Assembly (NCBI RefSeq): GCF_000967495.1 | Contig: NZ_JXXU01000021.1 | Span: 25,942 to 89,941, forward strand | Length of the DNA stretch: 64,000 nt | From: Vibrio neptunius | Lineage (GTDB): Bacteria; Pseudomonadota; Gammaproteobacteria; Enterobacterales; Vibrionaceae | Reading direction: 5' to 3' | In this document: positions 16,992 to 24,927 of the stretch, piece after piece | Numbering within the stretch: the stretch's first letter is position 1 | Layout of the letters: each line of letters opens with the position of its first letter | Program-made: the position numbers and the translations under genes | Notes under the pieces: generated by a model | What the model was told of the DNA's origin: nothing | Databases searched by the model: none | What the model saw: the letters and a program-made list of their open reading frames with translations, nothing else

Positions 16992-17870
16992 TTATGCCGC
17001 GGTTGGCGGTTCGACAGGCAAAGTAGTGTTAGTCATTTTCGCGATCAATCCACTGACTCGCTGACGCATCTGACGACGATCAACAATCATATCGATCGCC
17101 CCATGCTCCAACAAAAACTCACTGCATTGGAAGTTTTCGGGTAGTTGTTCACGCACGGTCTGCTCGATGACCCGACGACCAGCAAAACCAATGATAGCTT
17201 TAGGCTCACCAATATTGATATCCCCAAGCATCGCTATGCTGGCAGAGACACCACCAAATGTTTGATCAGTGAGCACCGAAACATAGGGCAACCCATGGCT
17301 CGACAGTCGGTTAAGCGCTGCGCTGGTCTTAGACATCTGCATTAGCGACATCAATGATTCTTGCATCCGCGCGCCGCCACAAGCCGAAAAACACACTAAG
17401 CCGCAATTGGCATCAATTGCGGCTTCTACTGCTTTGACAAATCGAGCACCAACCACTGCACCCATAGACCCTGCCATAAATGAAAACTCGAAAGCGCACG
17501 CAACCACCGGCATCCCAAACAATGCACCTTTGATGACCACTAGGGCATCCGTTTCACCCGTGGCTTTCTGTGCCTGAGCGATACGATCTTTGTAGTGTCT
17601 CAAGTCCTTGAAGTTCAACAAGTCTTGCGGTTCCAAGTCTTGCGCGAGTTCCACTCGAGGTTCTTTGTCTAAAAAGCTGTCCAACCGACACCGCGCTTTG
17701 ATTCTCATGTGATGATCACACTTAGGACACACACCCAAATTTTCTTGCAACGCTGGTCGGTAGAGAATTTGGTCACAAGAGGAGCATTTAGTCCAGACGC
17801 CCTCTGGAATTAATGTTCGACGAGTACTAATTTTGTTTTTTCTATCAAAGAGGTTTTCTAACCAACCCAT
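16992..17870 (-). CDS. accD: Acetyl-CoA carboxylase carboxyltransferase beta subunit paralog
   Basis: About 292 residues. [10 protein letters not shown] and [10 protein letters not shown] form the four-cysteine zinc knuckle, and the crotonase-like core ([59 protein letters not shown]) is complete, so it should pair with AccA. The segment LTDQTFGG replaces LTDPTMGG of E. coli AccD, putting Phe where Met203 lies, the position reported to modulate andrimid sensitivity. The ATG at 17870 ([10 protein letters not shown]) has AGG five bases upstream and fits the family start better than the ATG at 17894. It stands alone with a divergent LysR gene, unlike the housekeeping accD that normally lies beside folC. 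Confidence 0.9.
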   Translation of the reverse strand: MGWLENLFDRKNKISTRRTLIPEGVWTKCSSCDQILYRPALQENLGVCPKCDHHMRIKARCRLDSFLDKEPRVELAQDLEPQDLLNFKDLRHYKDRIAQAQKATGETDALVVIKGALFGMPVVACAFEFSFMAGSMGAVVGARFVKAVEAAIDANCGLVCFSACGGARMQESLMSLMQMSKTSAALNRLSSHGLPYVSVLTDQTFGGVSASIAMLGDINIGEPKAIIGFAGRRVIEQTVREQLPENFQCSEFLLEHGAIDMIVDRRQMRQRVSGLIAKMTNTTLPVEPPTAA

Positions 17871-17925
17871 GGGAACCTTTTTCCAATAACTCATAAATCA
17901 ACCATTGTATAAGCCAATTATTGAT

Positions 17926-17943
17926 AATAAAGTGGGCTTTATT
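17926..17943. promoter_or_regulatory. Candidate operator between accD paralog and lysR
   Basis: AATAAAG-TGGG-CTTTATT is a perfect seven-base inverted repeat in the 70-90-base gap between the divergent accD paralog and LysR gene. It is a plausible binding site of the regulator; this is inferred from position and symmetry only. Confidence 0.5.
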
Positions 17944-17962
17944 GATTTAATAATCCAACATT

Positions 17963-18880
17963 ATGGGATTAATAGTGCTAGATAAAATCGACCAACAATG
18001 GCTCAACAGCTTTCACTGCGTTTACGAAAACAACAGTTTCAAACGGGCGGCTGAATTGCTAGGGTTGCCTTCTTCCAACATCAGTCGCCACATCGCTTTG
18101 CTGGAAGAGTGCTTAGACACTCGGTTGTTTCATAGAACAACACGGCGTGTCAGTCCAACAGACGCAGGGGAACACCTTTATGTGCGAACCCAGCCTCTTT
18201 TGAACAAACTCAATGACGCACTTGAAGAAGTGACCCAATATTCTCAGCAAGTGCAAGGGCAACTAAAAGTGCTCATGCCCGATTCGCCCGCATTGTCTGA
18301 GGCCGTTGTCTCATTCTGCCATCAACACCCCTCCATTTCTTTGTGCTGCGACACCAGCATAAGCCCCAAAGATGACCTTCTGGATGGCTTCGATATTGTC
18401 ATCAGCTTTCAACGCGGGAAGCTAACAGACTGCAACTGGGTGGCAAAAGAAATCATCCGGTGGAAAAGTGTCGTGGTGGCTTCTCCGGCATGGCTTGAAC
18501 GATACCCAGCGCCGTTTCATACCACCGACTTAAGCCGCGTACCCTGCATCACGACCTATACTGCGTTAAATGGTAGCCCTTGGGTATTTGAGAATGCCAC
18601 CGGTGAATTAATCACGCAGAAAGTGCACTCGACGTTCAAGGTCAATAGCGGCCACCTCGCCAAAACAGGCGCTCTTGCAGGACTGGGAGCTTCCTTACTA
18701 CCCATCGAGTTCTGCCAGCAGGAATTAAACGCAGGCACTTTGGTTCAAATAGACATGGAGTACCCTCCAGCGGATTTGGTGCTATACGCCTTTTATGCCT
18801 CACGAAAGCATCTCGCGAAGAAAATACCCATATTTATTAAACATTTACAAAGTCAATCTACGGTTCACAAACAGCTTTAG
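17963..18880 (+). CDS. LysR family transcriptional regulator
   Basis: 305 residues with helix-turn-helix DQQWLNSFHCVYENNSFKRA then AELLGLPSSNISRHIALLEE and LDTRLFHRTTRRVSPTDAG, and a ligand-binding domain ending ASRKHLAKKIPIFIKHLQSQ. It is divergent from the accD paralog and is likely its regulator. The start may be the ATG at 17963 or a GTG eight codons... within the same frame (VLDKIDQQWL), since LysR proteins usually begin close to DKIDQQWL. Confidence 0.92.
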   Translation: MGLIVLDKIDQQWLNSFHCVYENNSFKRAAELLGLPSSNISRHIALLEECLDTRLFHRTTRRVSPTDAGEHLYVRTQPLLNKLNDALEEVTQYSQQVQGQLKVLMPDSPALSEAVVSFCHQHPSISLCCDTSISPKDDLLDGFDIVISFQRGKLTDCNWVAKEIIRWKSVVVASPAWLERYPAPFHTTDLSRVPCITTYTALNGSPWVFENATGELITQKVHSTFKVNSGHLAKTGALAGLGASLLPIEFCQQELNAGTLVQIDMEYPPADLVLYAFYASRKHLAKKIPIFIKHLQSQSTVHKQL

Positions 18881-18984
18881 TCTGTACAAGATACCAAAGG
18901 GGCGTTTCAGAAATGAACAAAGAAAAGGGTAAGTGGAAGAGAATCAACGAAATAGGCGCCCTTAATAGGACGCCGCAAGTTAAC

Positions 18985-19752
18985 TCACAAAATCGTCACG
19001 CCATGTGCGGGAACCCACATAAAAGTATGAAACTCATACGTCACGATCACATCGTGTAGATCATCAGGTCGACTAGCATCGAGTCCCGATACAGGTCCAA
19101 GGTTGACCGTCCAGCACGCATGAGTCGGATCAGTAATGGGTTGGCCAGCAAAGTCAAAGTTGGTGACCTGATCCCCTCCATCTTTCTGTGACCAGTGGAT
19201 AACACGACGCTCATAGTCCACTAAATCAGCACGGACCCAGTGATAATCCCCACCCCACTGTGCTTGAGGATCACCCTGGAAGCCAGATTCCGGTGGCGAA
19301 AATACTAACGCGACAAAATGCCCATCCACTCCTTGTCGATACTTAGGGTCGTCGAATAAATCGTCAAGAGTTTGATGTGGCAAGGCTACTAAACCATCGA
19401 GTTCCGCATTGCGCGTAACAATATCTGCCGTCATCGCCGTGGACCATGGCGTCGACCCTGCACTAGCGCGCCCCGGCTGTGGAAATGAATTCGAGGCAAT
19501 GTTGGTGCCGTAGGCATAGCAATTGTTATTGGGCTGGTTCTTATACGACATGAAATTGCCATCACAATTACGCGCAGGATCATACGCAGTAGAACGGCCA
19601 AATACTGTCGGGCCATATTGAGCAACAGGACCCCACTCTGCGTTAGGCGGCATAATGGTAGTCGGTGCAACAATGCGCCCTTGTGTCAGCAGCAAAGAAC
19701 CGTGGTAAGGACAATTGGGTGTGATGCGTCCGCTGTACTTGATTCGTGTCAT
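18985..19752 (-). CDS. Putative papain-like-fold cysteine hydrolase
   Basis: 255 residues, no signal peptide. NNNCYAYGTNIASNSFPQPG contains a cysteine in the N-x-C-Y-x-Y setting of papain-like peptidases, and two later histidine segments (GGDYHWVRADLVD and RVIHWSQKDGGDQ) could supply the catalytic His; such a Cys/DYHxxR/HWSxKxG pattern occurs in a group of uncharacterised bacterial proteins. The reaction is unknown; amide or isopeptide cleavage is an inference. Its ATG overlaps the stop of the asparaginase gene by four bases, making it the last gene of the 13.5-kb operon. Confidence 0.6.
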   Translation of the reverse strand: MTRIKYSGRITPNCPYHGSLLLTQGRIVAPTTIMPPNAEWGPVAQYGPTVFGRSTAYDPARNCDGNFMSYKNQPNNNCYAYGTNIASNSFPQPGRASAGSTPWSTAMTADIVTRNAELDGLVALPHQTLDDLFDDPKYRQGVDGHFVALVFSPPESGFQGDPQAQWGGDYHWVRADLVDYERRVIHWSQKDGGDQVTNFDFAGQPITDPTHACWTVNLGPVSGLDASRPDDLHDVIVTYEFHTFMWVPAHGVTIL

Positions 19753-21347
19753 GGGTGACTCCTTTCAGAAGGATAAAGTTGCACGGACACCTGTTGGTCC
19801 GCATAGTTATAAACGGTCAGCTTGATTTTTGTCAGTTGCGGAGTGGACGAAGAGTCGCTCAGCTCTAACCAAGAGGCTGCGCCGCTGGAATGGCCAGTCT
19901 GGCTGGCCCACAAGGGGACCTGATCTCGACTGTAAAACACCAGGTTGCCGTCATTTTGCATCGTCAAAGTACCAGGCAACGCTTCTGTCGGTAGAGGTTC
20001 TGGTAATTGCCACAGGAGTTCGTTGTCACTGTTGCGAACCAGGCGAGGTCCATGATTAGGATCATTGTACAAACTAGCCATGCCATCAAACGTCATCAGG
20101 TGTTCCCCGGGTAGCAGACTCGGATTAACTCGGCTGTCGAGGCGGTTTGTGTTTTGCATTTCTCCCGCCCAATTGGTCTGAAACAGACGATTGACAGTCC
20201 CTTCAGGCCAGCCATGCAGTTTCTCCAACGCCAACAGCACGGTTAACTTGACCAAGCCAGCCATCGGCGTCATATCTGCAGATGAAACAACCCCGACCTG
20301 AGGCAACCAGGCTCCGGCTGCATAAGCACTATTATTGACAGTTCCAGCAATCACCTGACTGGCGTCGACGAGTATTACACCTTGTTGATGCGCAGCAGCT
20401 AAGGCCTGATAGATCGCCCCTTTGGATGGTTCATCTGGACAACCTGAGGGAAAGTTCCCTTCACCATAGGATTCGAGAATGATTCCTCGCGTTCCTGCCG
20501 AGACCAACGCGTCAACGATTTGAGCCAAAAAAGCTTGAGGTGGAGCGATTCGATAAGGCGCGGGGAACGCATTAAGCTGGCTCACCAAGCTGGTGTTCAT
20601 CTGTACACTTAGATCATTAATTTGCGCACGTAGGCTATCGCGAACCGAAGGGTTGTCAAGACTGACAGCGTGATTGACAGGGCCTGGCAAACACCGTTGA
20701 TTCTCAATGGTAAAGGCCACCCCCGCTTCTGCCAAGTACGGATAATTGGGCGATTCAAAGGCATTAAACTCACTGGCGTTTGTTTTGAGTACTCGGTTAC
20801 CACGATACAGCCGATTTTGAAAATAAACCCCCACTTCTGCAATTCCCGTCCGCGCTGCTGCAATCGCACCGCACAAGTTCTGATATGCGTCGGTGTTGAA
20901 ATTAAGCTGGCAAGGCATGCCATCAGTTTGATGAAACAGCGGCACTTGTGAACCAGTGACGATCACAGGCTTGCTCAATACCGCCACCCCGACACCTCGT
21001 TCGTTCAGGCCATTAAGTAAAAAGCTCAGCGCCGCGCCGGAAAAGTCCATACTGTCTGTTCCATGCAAGACCACAAACCCATCCATTTCCTCATAATGTG
21101 CCAAAATGGCTTCAGCCATAATGCACCAATCGCTCGGCTGCAGGTTAGTGCTGTCTAGCGTGTGAGTCGATGAACCTGGAAACGCGACATCGACTAAATA
21201 GTGGAGTTGGATCTCTGGAAATTCGGCCCGAATGACAGGATCGACCCATACATTGCAGGCTTGAGCAAAGGCCGACGCGCTCATTGGTGCAAGTGGTTCA
21301 CCGACACAACTGATGGTGCCGCCAGTGTTAATGATACCAATATTCAT
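19749..21347 (-). CDS. Asparaginase domain fused to bulb-type lectin domain
   Basis: 532 residues. The N-terminal about 390 residues are an L-asparaginase/glutaminase-type fold: NTGGTISCVG (nucleophile Thr, residues 8-11) and VVLHGTDSMDFSGAAL (Thr97-Asp98) are the two active-site motifs, with NAS, GVYFQNRLYRGNRVLK following. The C-terminal about 100 residues contain MQNDGNLVFYSRDQVPLW, the Q-x-D-x-N-x-V-x-Y mannose-binding motif of B-lectins. No signal peptide. AAGGAG precedes the ATG. The fusion is unusual: a lectin may direct the amidase to a glycosylated amide, but that is inference. Length exceeds normal asparaginase (about 330). Confidence 0.82.
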   Translation of the reverse strand: MNIGIINTGGTISCVGEPLAPMSASAFAQACNVWVDPVIRAEFPEIQLHYLVDVAFPGSSTHTLDSTNLQPSDWCIMAEAILAHYEEMDGFVVLHGTDSMDFSGAALSFLLNGLNERGVGVAVLSKPVIVTGSQVPLFHQTDGMPCQLNFNTDAYQNLCGAIAAARTGIAEVGVYFQNRLYRGNRVLKTNASEFNAFESPNYPYLAEAGVAFTIENQRCLPGPVNHAVSLDNPSVRDSLRAQINDLSVQMNTSLVSQLNAFPAPYRIAPPQAFLAQIVDALVSAGTRGIILESYGEGNFPSGCPDEPSKGAIYQALAAAHQQGVILVDASQVIAGTVNNSAYAAGAWLPQVGVVSSADMTPMAGLVKLTVLLALEKLHGWPEGTVNRLFQTNWAGEMQNTNRLDSRVNPSLLPGEHLMTFDGMASLYNDPNHGPRLVRNSDNELLWQLPEPLPTEALPGTLTMQNDGNLVFYSRDQVPLWASQTGHSSGAASWLELSDSSSTPQLTKIKLTVYNYADQQVSVQLYPSERSHP

Positions 21348-21402
21348 AGTTGCTCCTTATTGACCACGCATGCACTGGGTTCAACGATAATGTCTAATTT
21401 GG

Positions 21403-22224
21403 TCATAGTGGCGTCTCCTGAAAGGACTGCAATGGCTGAATTCGAGGATTTCCATTGACCTGATATCGACACCTAGGTCGTCCCCTGTCAAGGGAGAACA
21501 CGGCAGTGGCTTGAGTGAAAAATTCGCTGCCAATGAACTCAGTTTCTCGACAGATAGAGAGTTCGGTTTGACCATAGTATTGGTCAGACAACAACTGCTC
21601 GACTCCAGTCTGATTCGGCGAGAGCTGAAGCATCGATTCAGCTCGATTCAGACGTAAATAGGTGCTGTGATTGGCTGGATAATGGACGGAGTCAGGTTGC
21701 AATCGAAAGTGGTTGGTTGACACGAAAAAACCTTCGTCACGACAAATGGTACGCACGGGCCGCTGGTTGAAGGGGTTAGGCATGTATTCAATGAAAATTG
21801 CTACTTTTCGCGTGTGAGTATCGTCGGCCCAACCAGTGATCAGTGCGATATCCGGCGCAGGAAACGGCGTGGCCCTCCCCATGGATAAATAAAACTGCGT
21901 CAGATGCATTGCAGCCTCGGTGGCATTGGTATAGTCGCGTATTGTGGCTTCGTAGGCTTCAAAAAGTGCCTGTACTTCTCCTTGATTGGTGGAATAGTTA
22001 GCCGCAGTGGTAGTGTAAGAATCTGCGGCCACAAAGCTAACGCCTGCATCGTTTGATCCAGCCCAAATCCCTTCACTGCCATCGCGTGTCATGGCGATGT
22101 AAGATTCCACTCCGTTTTGACCAGGTCGCACTTGTGGTTGGTGAAAGTGCGTCACTGGAATGAGATCGCACTGTTTAAAGGTAACCAGTTGATTGCCGTC
22201 AAAAACGGCCCCTATGGTACACAT
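21403..22224 (-). CDS. Ntn-hydrolase family protein (C45/C69-like acyltransferase or amidase)
   Basis: 273 residues with Cys as residue 2 (MCTIGAVFDG), the expected N-terminal nucleophile after Met removal. AGVSFVAADSYTT, FVSTNHFRL and YLRLNRAESML are positioned as in N-terminal-nucleophile hydrolases such as acyl-CoA:6-aminopenicillanate acyltransferase and conjugated-amide hydrolases. It could cleave or form an N-acyl amide. AAGGAG precedes the ATG. It starts about 240 bases after the ligase gene, the largest gap in the operon. Substrate unknown. Confidence 0.72.
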   Translation of the reverse strand: MCTIGAVFDGNQLVTFKQCDLIPVTHFHQPQVRPGQNGVESYIAMTRDGSEGIWAGSNDAGVSFVAADSYTTTAANYSTNQGEVQALFEAYEATIRDYTNATEAAMHLTQFYLSMGRATPFPAPDIALITGWADDTHTRKVAIFIEYMPNPFNQRPVRTICRDEGFFVSTNHFRLQPDSVHYPANHSTYLRLNRAESMLQLSPNQTGVEQLLSDQYYGQTELSICRETEFIGSEFFTQATAVFSLDRGRPRCRYQVNGNPRIQPLQSFQETPL

Positions 22225-22263
22225 AATGAGACTCCTTTCTTGGACGAGCTCTATCGAGCCTGA

Positions 22264-22278
22264 CCCTGGGACCCAGGG
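22264..22278. promoter_or_regulatory. Perfect palindrome in operon gap
   Basis: CCCTGGG-A-CCCAGGG is a perfect seven-base inverted repeat located about 40 bases upstream of the Ntn-hydrolase start and in the only sizeable intergenic gap of the operon. It may be an operator or an attenuator stem; no T-run follows, so terminator function is unlikely. Confidence 0.35.
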
Positions 22279-22465
22279 CCTAACGTCAGAAGTCTAGTTA
22301 ATAAACGGGGCGATGATTATGCATGAGATCACATATCAAAGTGCACATTTTGAAACATCAAGCTGTCTTGAAAACCGCCGTTGTTGTTCCATTTAAGAAC
22401 TCATTGACAAGAAGAAGAATCCCCTCATTGACATGGTTTGATTGTTTATGGACAAGCCCGCGAGA

Positions 22466-23785
22466 TCACACTGCAGTAGACTCCCCACTCACCGCTTTGA
22501 AGTGCTCAATGCCATGCTCAAACTGGTCATCACTCAAATCGATCAGGCGTGGTATCTTGACACCGTTAGTCGTACTCAGATGCTCGTGGATAAGGCCTTG
22601 CAAGTGACCATGCTGAAGGAAGCAAAACGGCGGACTCTGCGCGACTTGAACCTCTAGTGCACGCCTAACCGCATTACACCTAGCAGGCAGTGACTCGTGT
22701 GTATCTGGGGCGCTCTCCAACCAAAGTTCAATCACATTTTCTCCAGAGGTTGATTGATAACGCACCAGTAGTGCGTTCTGGAGGAAAGTCAGCCCCTCCA
22801 GCGTATTCAAAACAAACTCTGGGTAGAGGTTTTGCCCCCTAATTTTAAACTGTTGGTCAATACGACCAACGATCGCCCCAAGCCTCGGTGATGTTCGTCC
22901 ACAAAGACAGGGGGCTCGGTAAAGACCACTAGCAATATCACCTGTCGCATACCGCACAGCCGCGAAACCGCGAGGTTGGGTCAGTGTCGTGACTACCACC
23001 TCGCCAGGCTCGCCTTCAGGAACTGGTAACCCCGTCTGAGGGTCAAGTAGTTCGACGTACAAATACTCATCGTGGATGTGGAAACCTTGATGCTGCTGAC
23101 ACTCGAAGCCGATTGACCCAATTTCGCTACAGCCGTACTCGTTGATGTAGGTCTCAAACTGCCACCAGGTTTGTACTTTATTCACCGTCGCGGTAGGTTG
23201 AAACAACGCATCAAACGTCGGGCATGCCGCAAAATAAGCTTTACGAGGCAGGGGAACATGCTTAGGGAAATCGGGGCCGAGTTCGGCAGCCATCTCCTCA
23301 AGAAACAAGGGGTTGCCTACGATAGCGTCAGGGCGATGGTAGTTGAGAATATCGACCACCCTCTGCACACGCTGAGGAGAACAACGAAAAACACTGATCC
23401 CAAGTTGCTTAGCAGCTTGGTTAATGAGTGGCCCCAACGTAAACATATCGTTGTTACTTAATGTCTGAAGCAGACGGTCTCCCGATTGCAAACCCAGTTC
23501 ACGTAGCACCCGAGTGATAGAGTCGACCCAGACCATTTCTTGCAAGCGATGGACGGGCACATCGACGGGGCGTCCAGTCGTCCCTGATGAGCTAACGTAA
23601 TCGACAGCATCATCACGGTCCATAATCTCTGTCCAATGATCACGCAGATGCGTTTTACGTACCACTGGCAAGTCCGACAACTGTGTCTCCTCCAAGCCCG
23701 TTGAGGTTTGTTGCCCCCAGTGCTTTCGGTAAAAAGAACGTTCAGAGGCATAAGAAATCGCACGCCGCATCTTATCCGGACTCAT
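22466..23785 (-). CDS. PaaK-like AMP-forming aryl-CoA ligase
   Basis: 439 residues, the normal size for phenylacetate-CoA ligases. VDYVSSSGTTGRPVDVPV is the P-loop (about 62-78), NEYGCSEIGSIGFEC the adenylate-binding motif, VRYATGDIASGLY the aspartate for ribose, and FKIRGQNLYPEFV the hinge. It should activate an aromatic or related carboxylic acid to an acyl-AMP and probably to the CoA thioester. Its ATG overlaps the stop of the BtaA-like gene (ATGA), implying coupled translation. The C-terminus is longer than usual. Confidence 0.85.
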   Translation of the reverse strand: MSPDKMRRAISYASERSFYRKHWGQQTSTGLEETQLSDLPVVRKTHLRDHWTEIMDRDDAVDYVSSSGTTGRPVDVPVHRLQEMVWVDSITRVLRELGLQSGDRLLQTLSNNDMFTLGPLINQAAKQLGISVFRCSPQRVQRVVDILNYHRPDAIVGNPLFLEEMAAELGPDFPKHVPLPRKAYFAACPTFDALFQPTATVNKVQTWWQFETYINEYGCSEIGSIGFECQQHQGFHIHDEYLYVELLDPQTGLPVPEGEPGEVVVTTLTQPRGFAAVRYATGDIASGLYRAPCLCGRTSPRLGAIVGRIDQQFKIRGQNLYPEFVLNTLEGLTFLQNALLVRYQSTSGENVIELWLESAPDTHESLPARCNAVRRALEVQVAQSPPFCFLQHGHLQGLIHEHLSTTNGVKIPRLIDLSDDQFEHGIEHFKAVSGESTAV

Positions 23786-24927
23786 TGTTCCACCTCGTGC
23801 ATAATTGAAGAACGTTTACGAAACACTGAGACAGCCGAATACATGTAAGCACGTTCCACTTCGCTCAGTTTCGCACTGAGCGAATGATCTAAGCACAAAT
23901 CTGCGGGCCAAGTAGTGGCACCCTGCCCCATCATAGAGCGGTTCACTATCACAGCACCTCGCGGTAAGCTGTGCACCAATCGCTGCAAAAAAGGGCCAAC
24001 GGCCTGTCTGGGCACGCACTCCATTGCGTTTGACAAAGCCAACTTGTTGAATTGACCTTGCTGCTCCGGCCGAACCACCCATTTGGTCAGATCTTCCGTG
24101 ACGATGTTTAGTCGGTCTAAATTGGCCTTCACCTTGTCGTACACGCCTTCTTTTAGGTAGGCAGCTCCAGCAAGATCAGGTGGGTTGCGACCAAATAGGA
24201 GTTGCGTCATTAGCGGATTGTGTTTGAGCAAGGTGGTGTCAAACGCGCGAGCAATTTTGCGTCTAAGATGTACCGCAGGCGACTCATGTTTTTCCAGCGC
24301 TCGAGAAAACCCTTCACCATACACCCGACGCAGCGTTATGTTGTTGACACATAGAGCTAAAAATGTGCGCCAACGCTGCGTGTCGAAGTGTTGGCGATAA
24401 AACTCTCGCTGTTCCTCAAGGGTCTCTATTGCCATCAATGCGTCAAACAGATTGGGCGAATGAGTCACATAGTGCAGGATTCGTCCCGTCCAAACGCTGA
24501 GTCGATCAGTGCGACCGGCTTGATTGACCCCTTTGGCCACCAAATTGAGATGCTTATTCCAATAATCCTCAACATCTGGGCTGAGATTGGATTTCAGGGT
24601 TGACCATCCATCCAGACGGTCACTGCTTGACGCAGGTAAATCGCCCAAAAATTCGCGGCAGGCTTGTCGATCCCAATGGGTAATAGCCGCACACTTTAGT
24701 GCCAATAAGGCTGACTGACTAGCATTGATATCTATGGCGGTCACCTGCTGAGGTGCCTCGGCCAAAAACCGCAATGCCGAACAGCCTCCTGAAGTGATTG
24801 TCAGTACTCTGTCATGAGGACTTAGAGCCAAGGCCTGGAGGTCCACCGACACATCTTCTCTGACTTGACCGTATAGAAGTGGTAGTGTCGAAGTCTGGGA
24901 AGTCGATAGCGCATACAATCCCCCCAT
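23782..24927 (-). CDS. BtaA-like S-adenosylmethionine 3-amino-3-carboxypropyltransferase (DUF3419)
   Basis: 381 residues. VLTITSGGCSALRFLAEAPQ is the S-adenosylmethionine-binding glycine loop, VTAIDINASQSALLALK the following acidic strand, and NPPDLAGAAYLKEGVYDKVK with LDRLNIVTEDLTKWV are typical of DUF3419/BtaA. BtaA moves the 3-amino-3-carboxypropyl group of S-adenosylmethionine to diacylglycerol for betaine lipids; here no BtaB methyltransferase is present, and the neighbours point to a small-molecule acceptor. It overlaps the ligase by four bases and begins at the stop of the transporter gene. Confidence 0.85.
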   Translation of the reverse strand: MGGLYALSTSQTSTLPLLYGQVREDVSVDLQALALSPHDRVLTITSGGCSALRFLAEAPQQVTAIDINASQSALLALKCAAITHWDRQACREFLGDLPASSSDRLDGWSTLKSNLSPDVEDYWNKHLNLVAKGVNQAGRTDRLSVWTGRILHYVTHSPNLFDALMAIETLEEQREFYRQHFDTQRWRTFLALCVNNITLRRVYGEGFSRALEKHESPAVHLRRKIARAFDTTLLKHNPLMTQLLFGRNPPDLAGAAYLKEGVYDKVKANLDRLNIVTEDLTKWVVRPEQQGQFNKLALSNAMECVPRQAVGPFLQRLVHSLPRGAVIVNRSMMGQGATTWPADLCLDHSLSAKLSEVERAYMYSAVSVFRKRSSIMHEVEQ

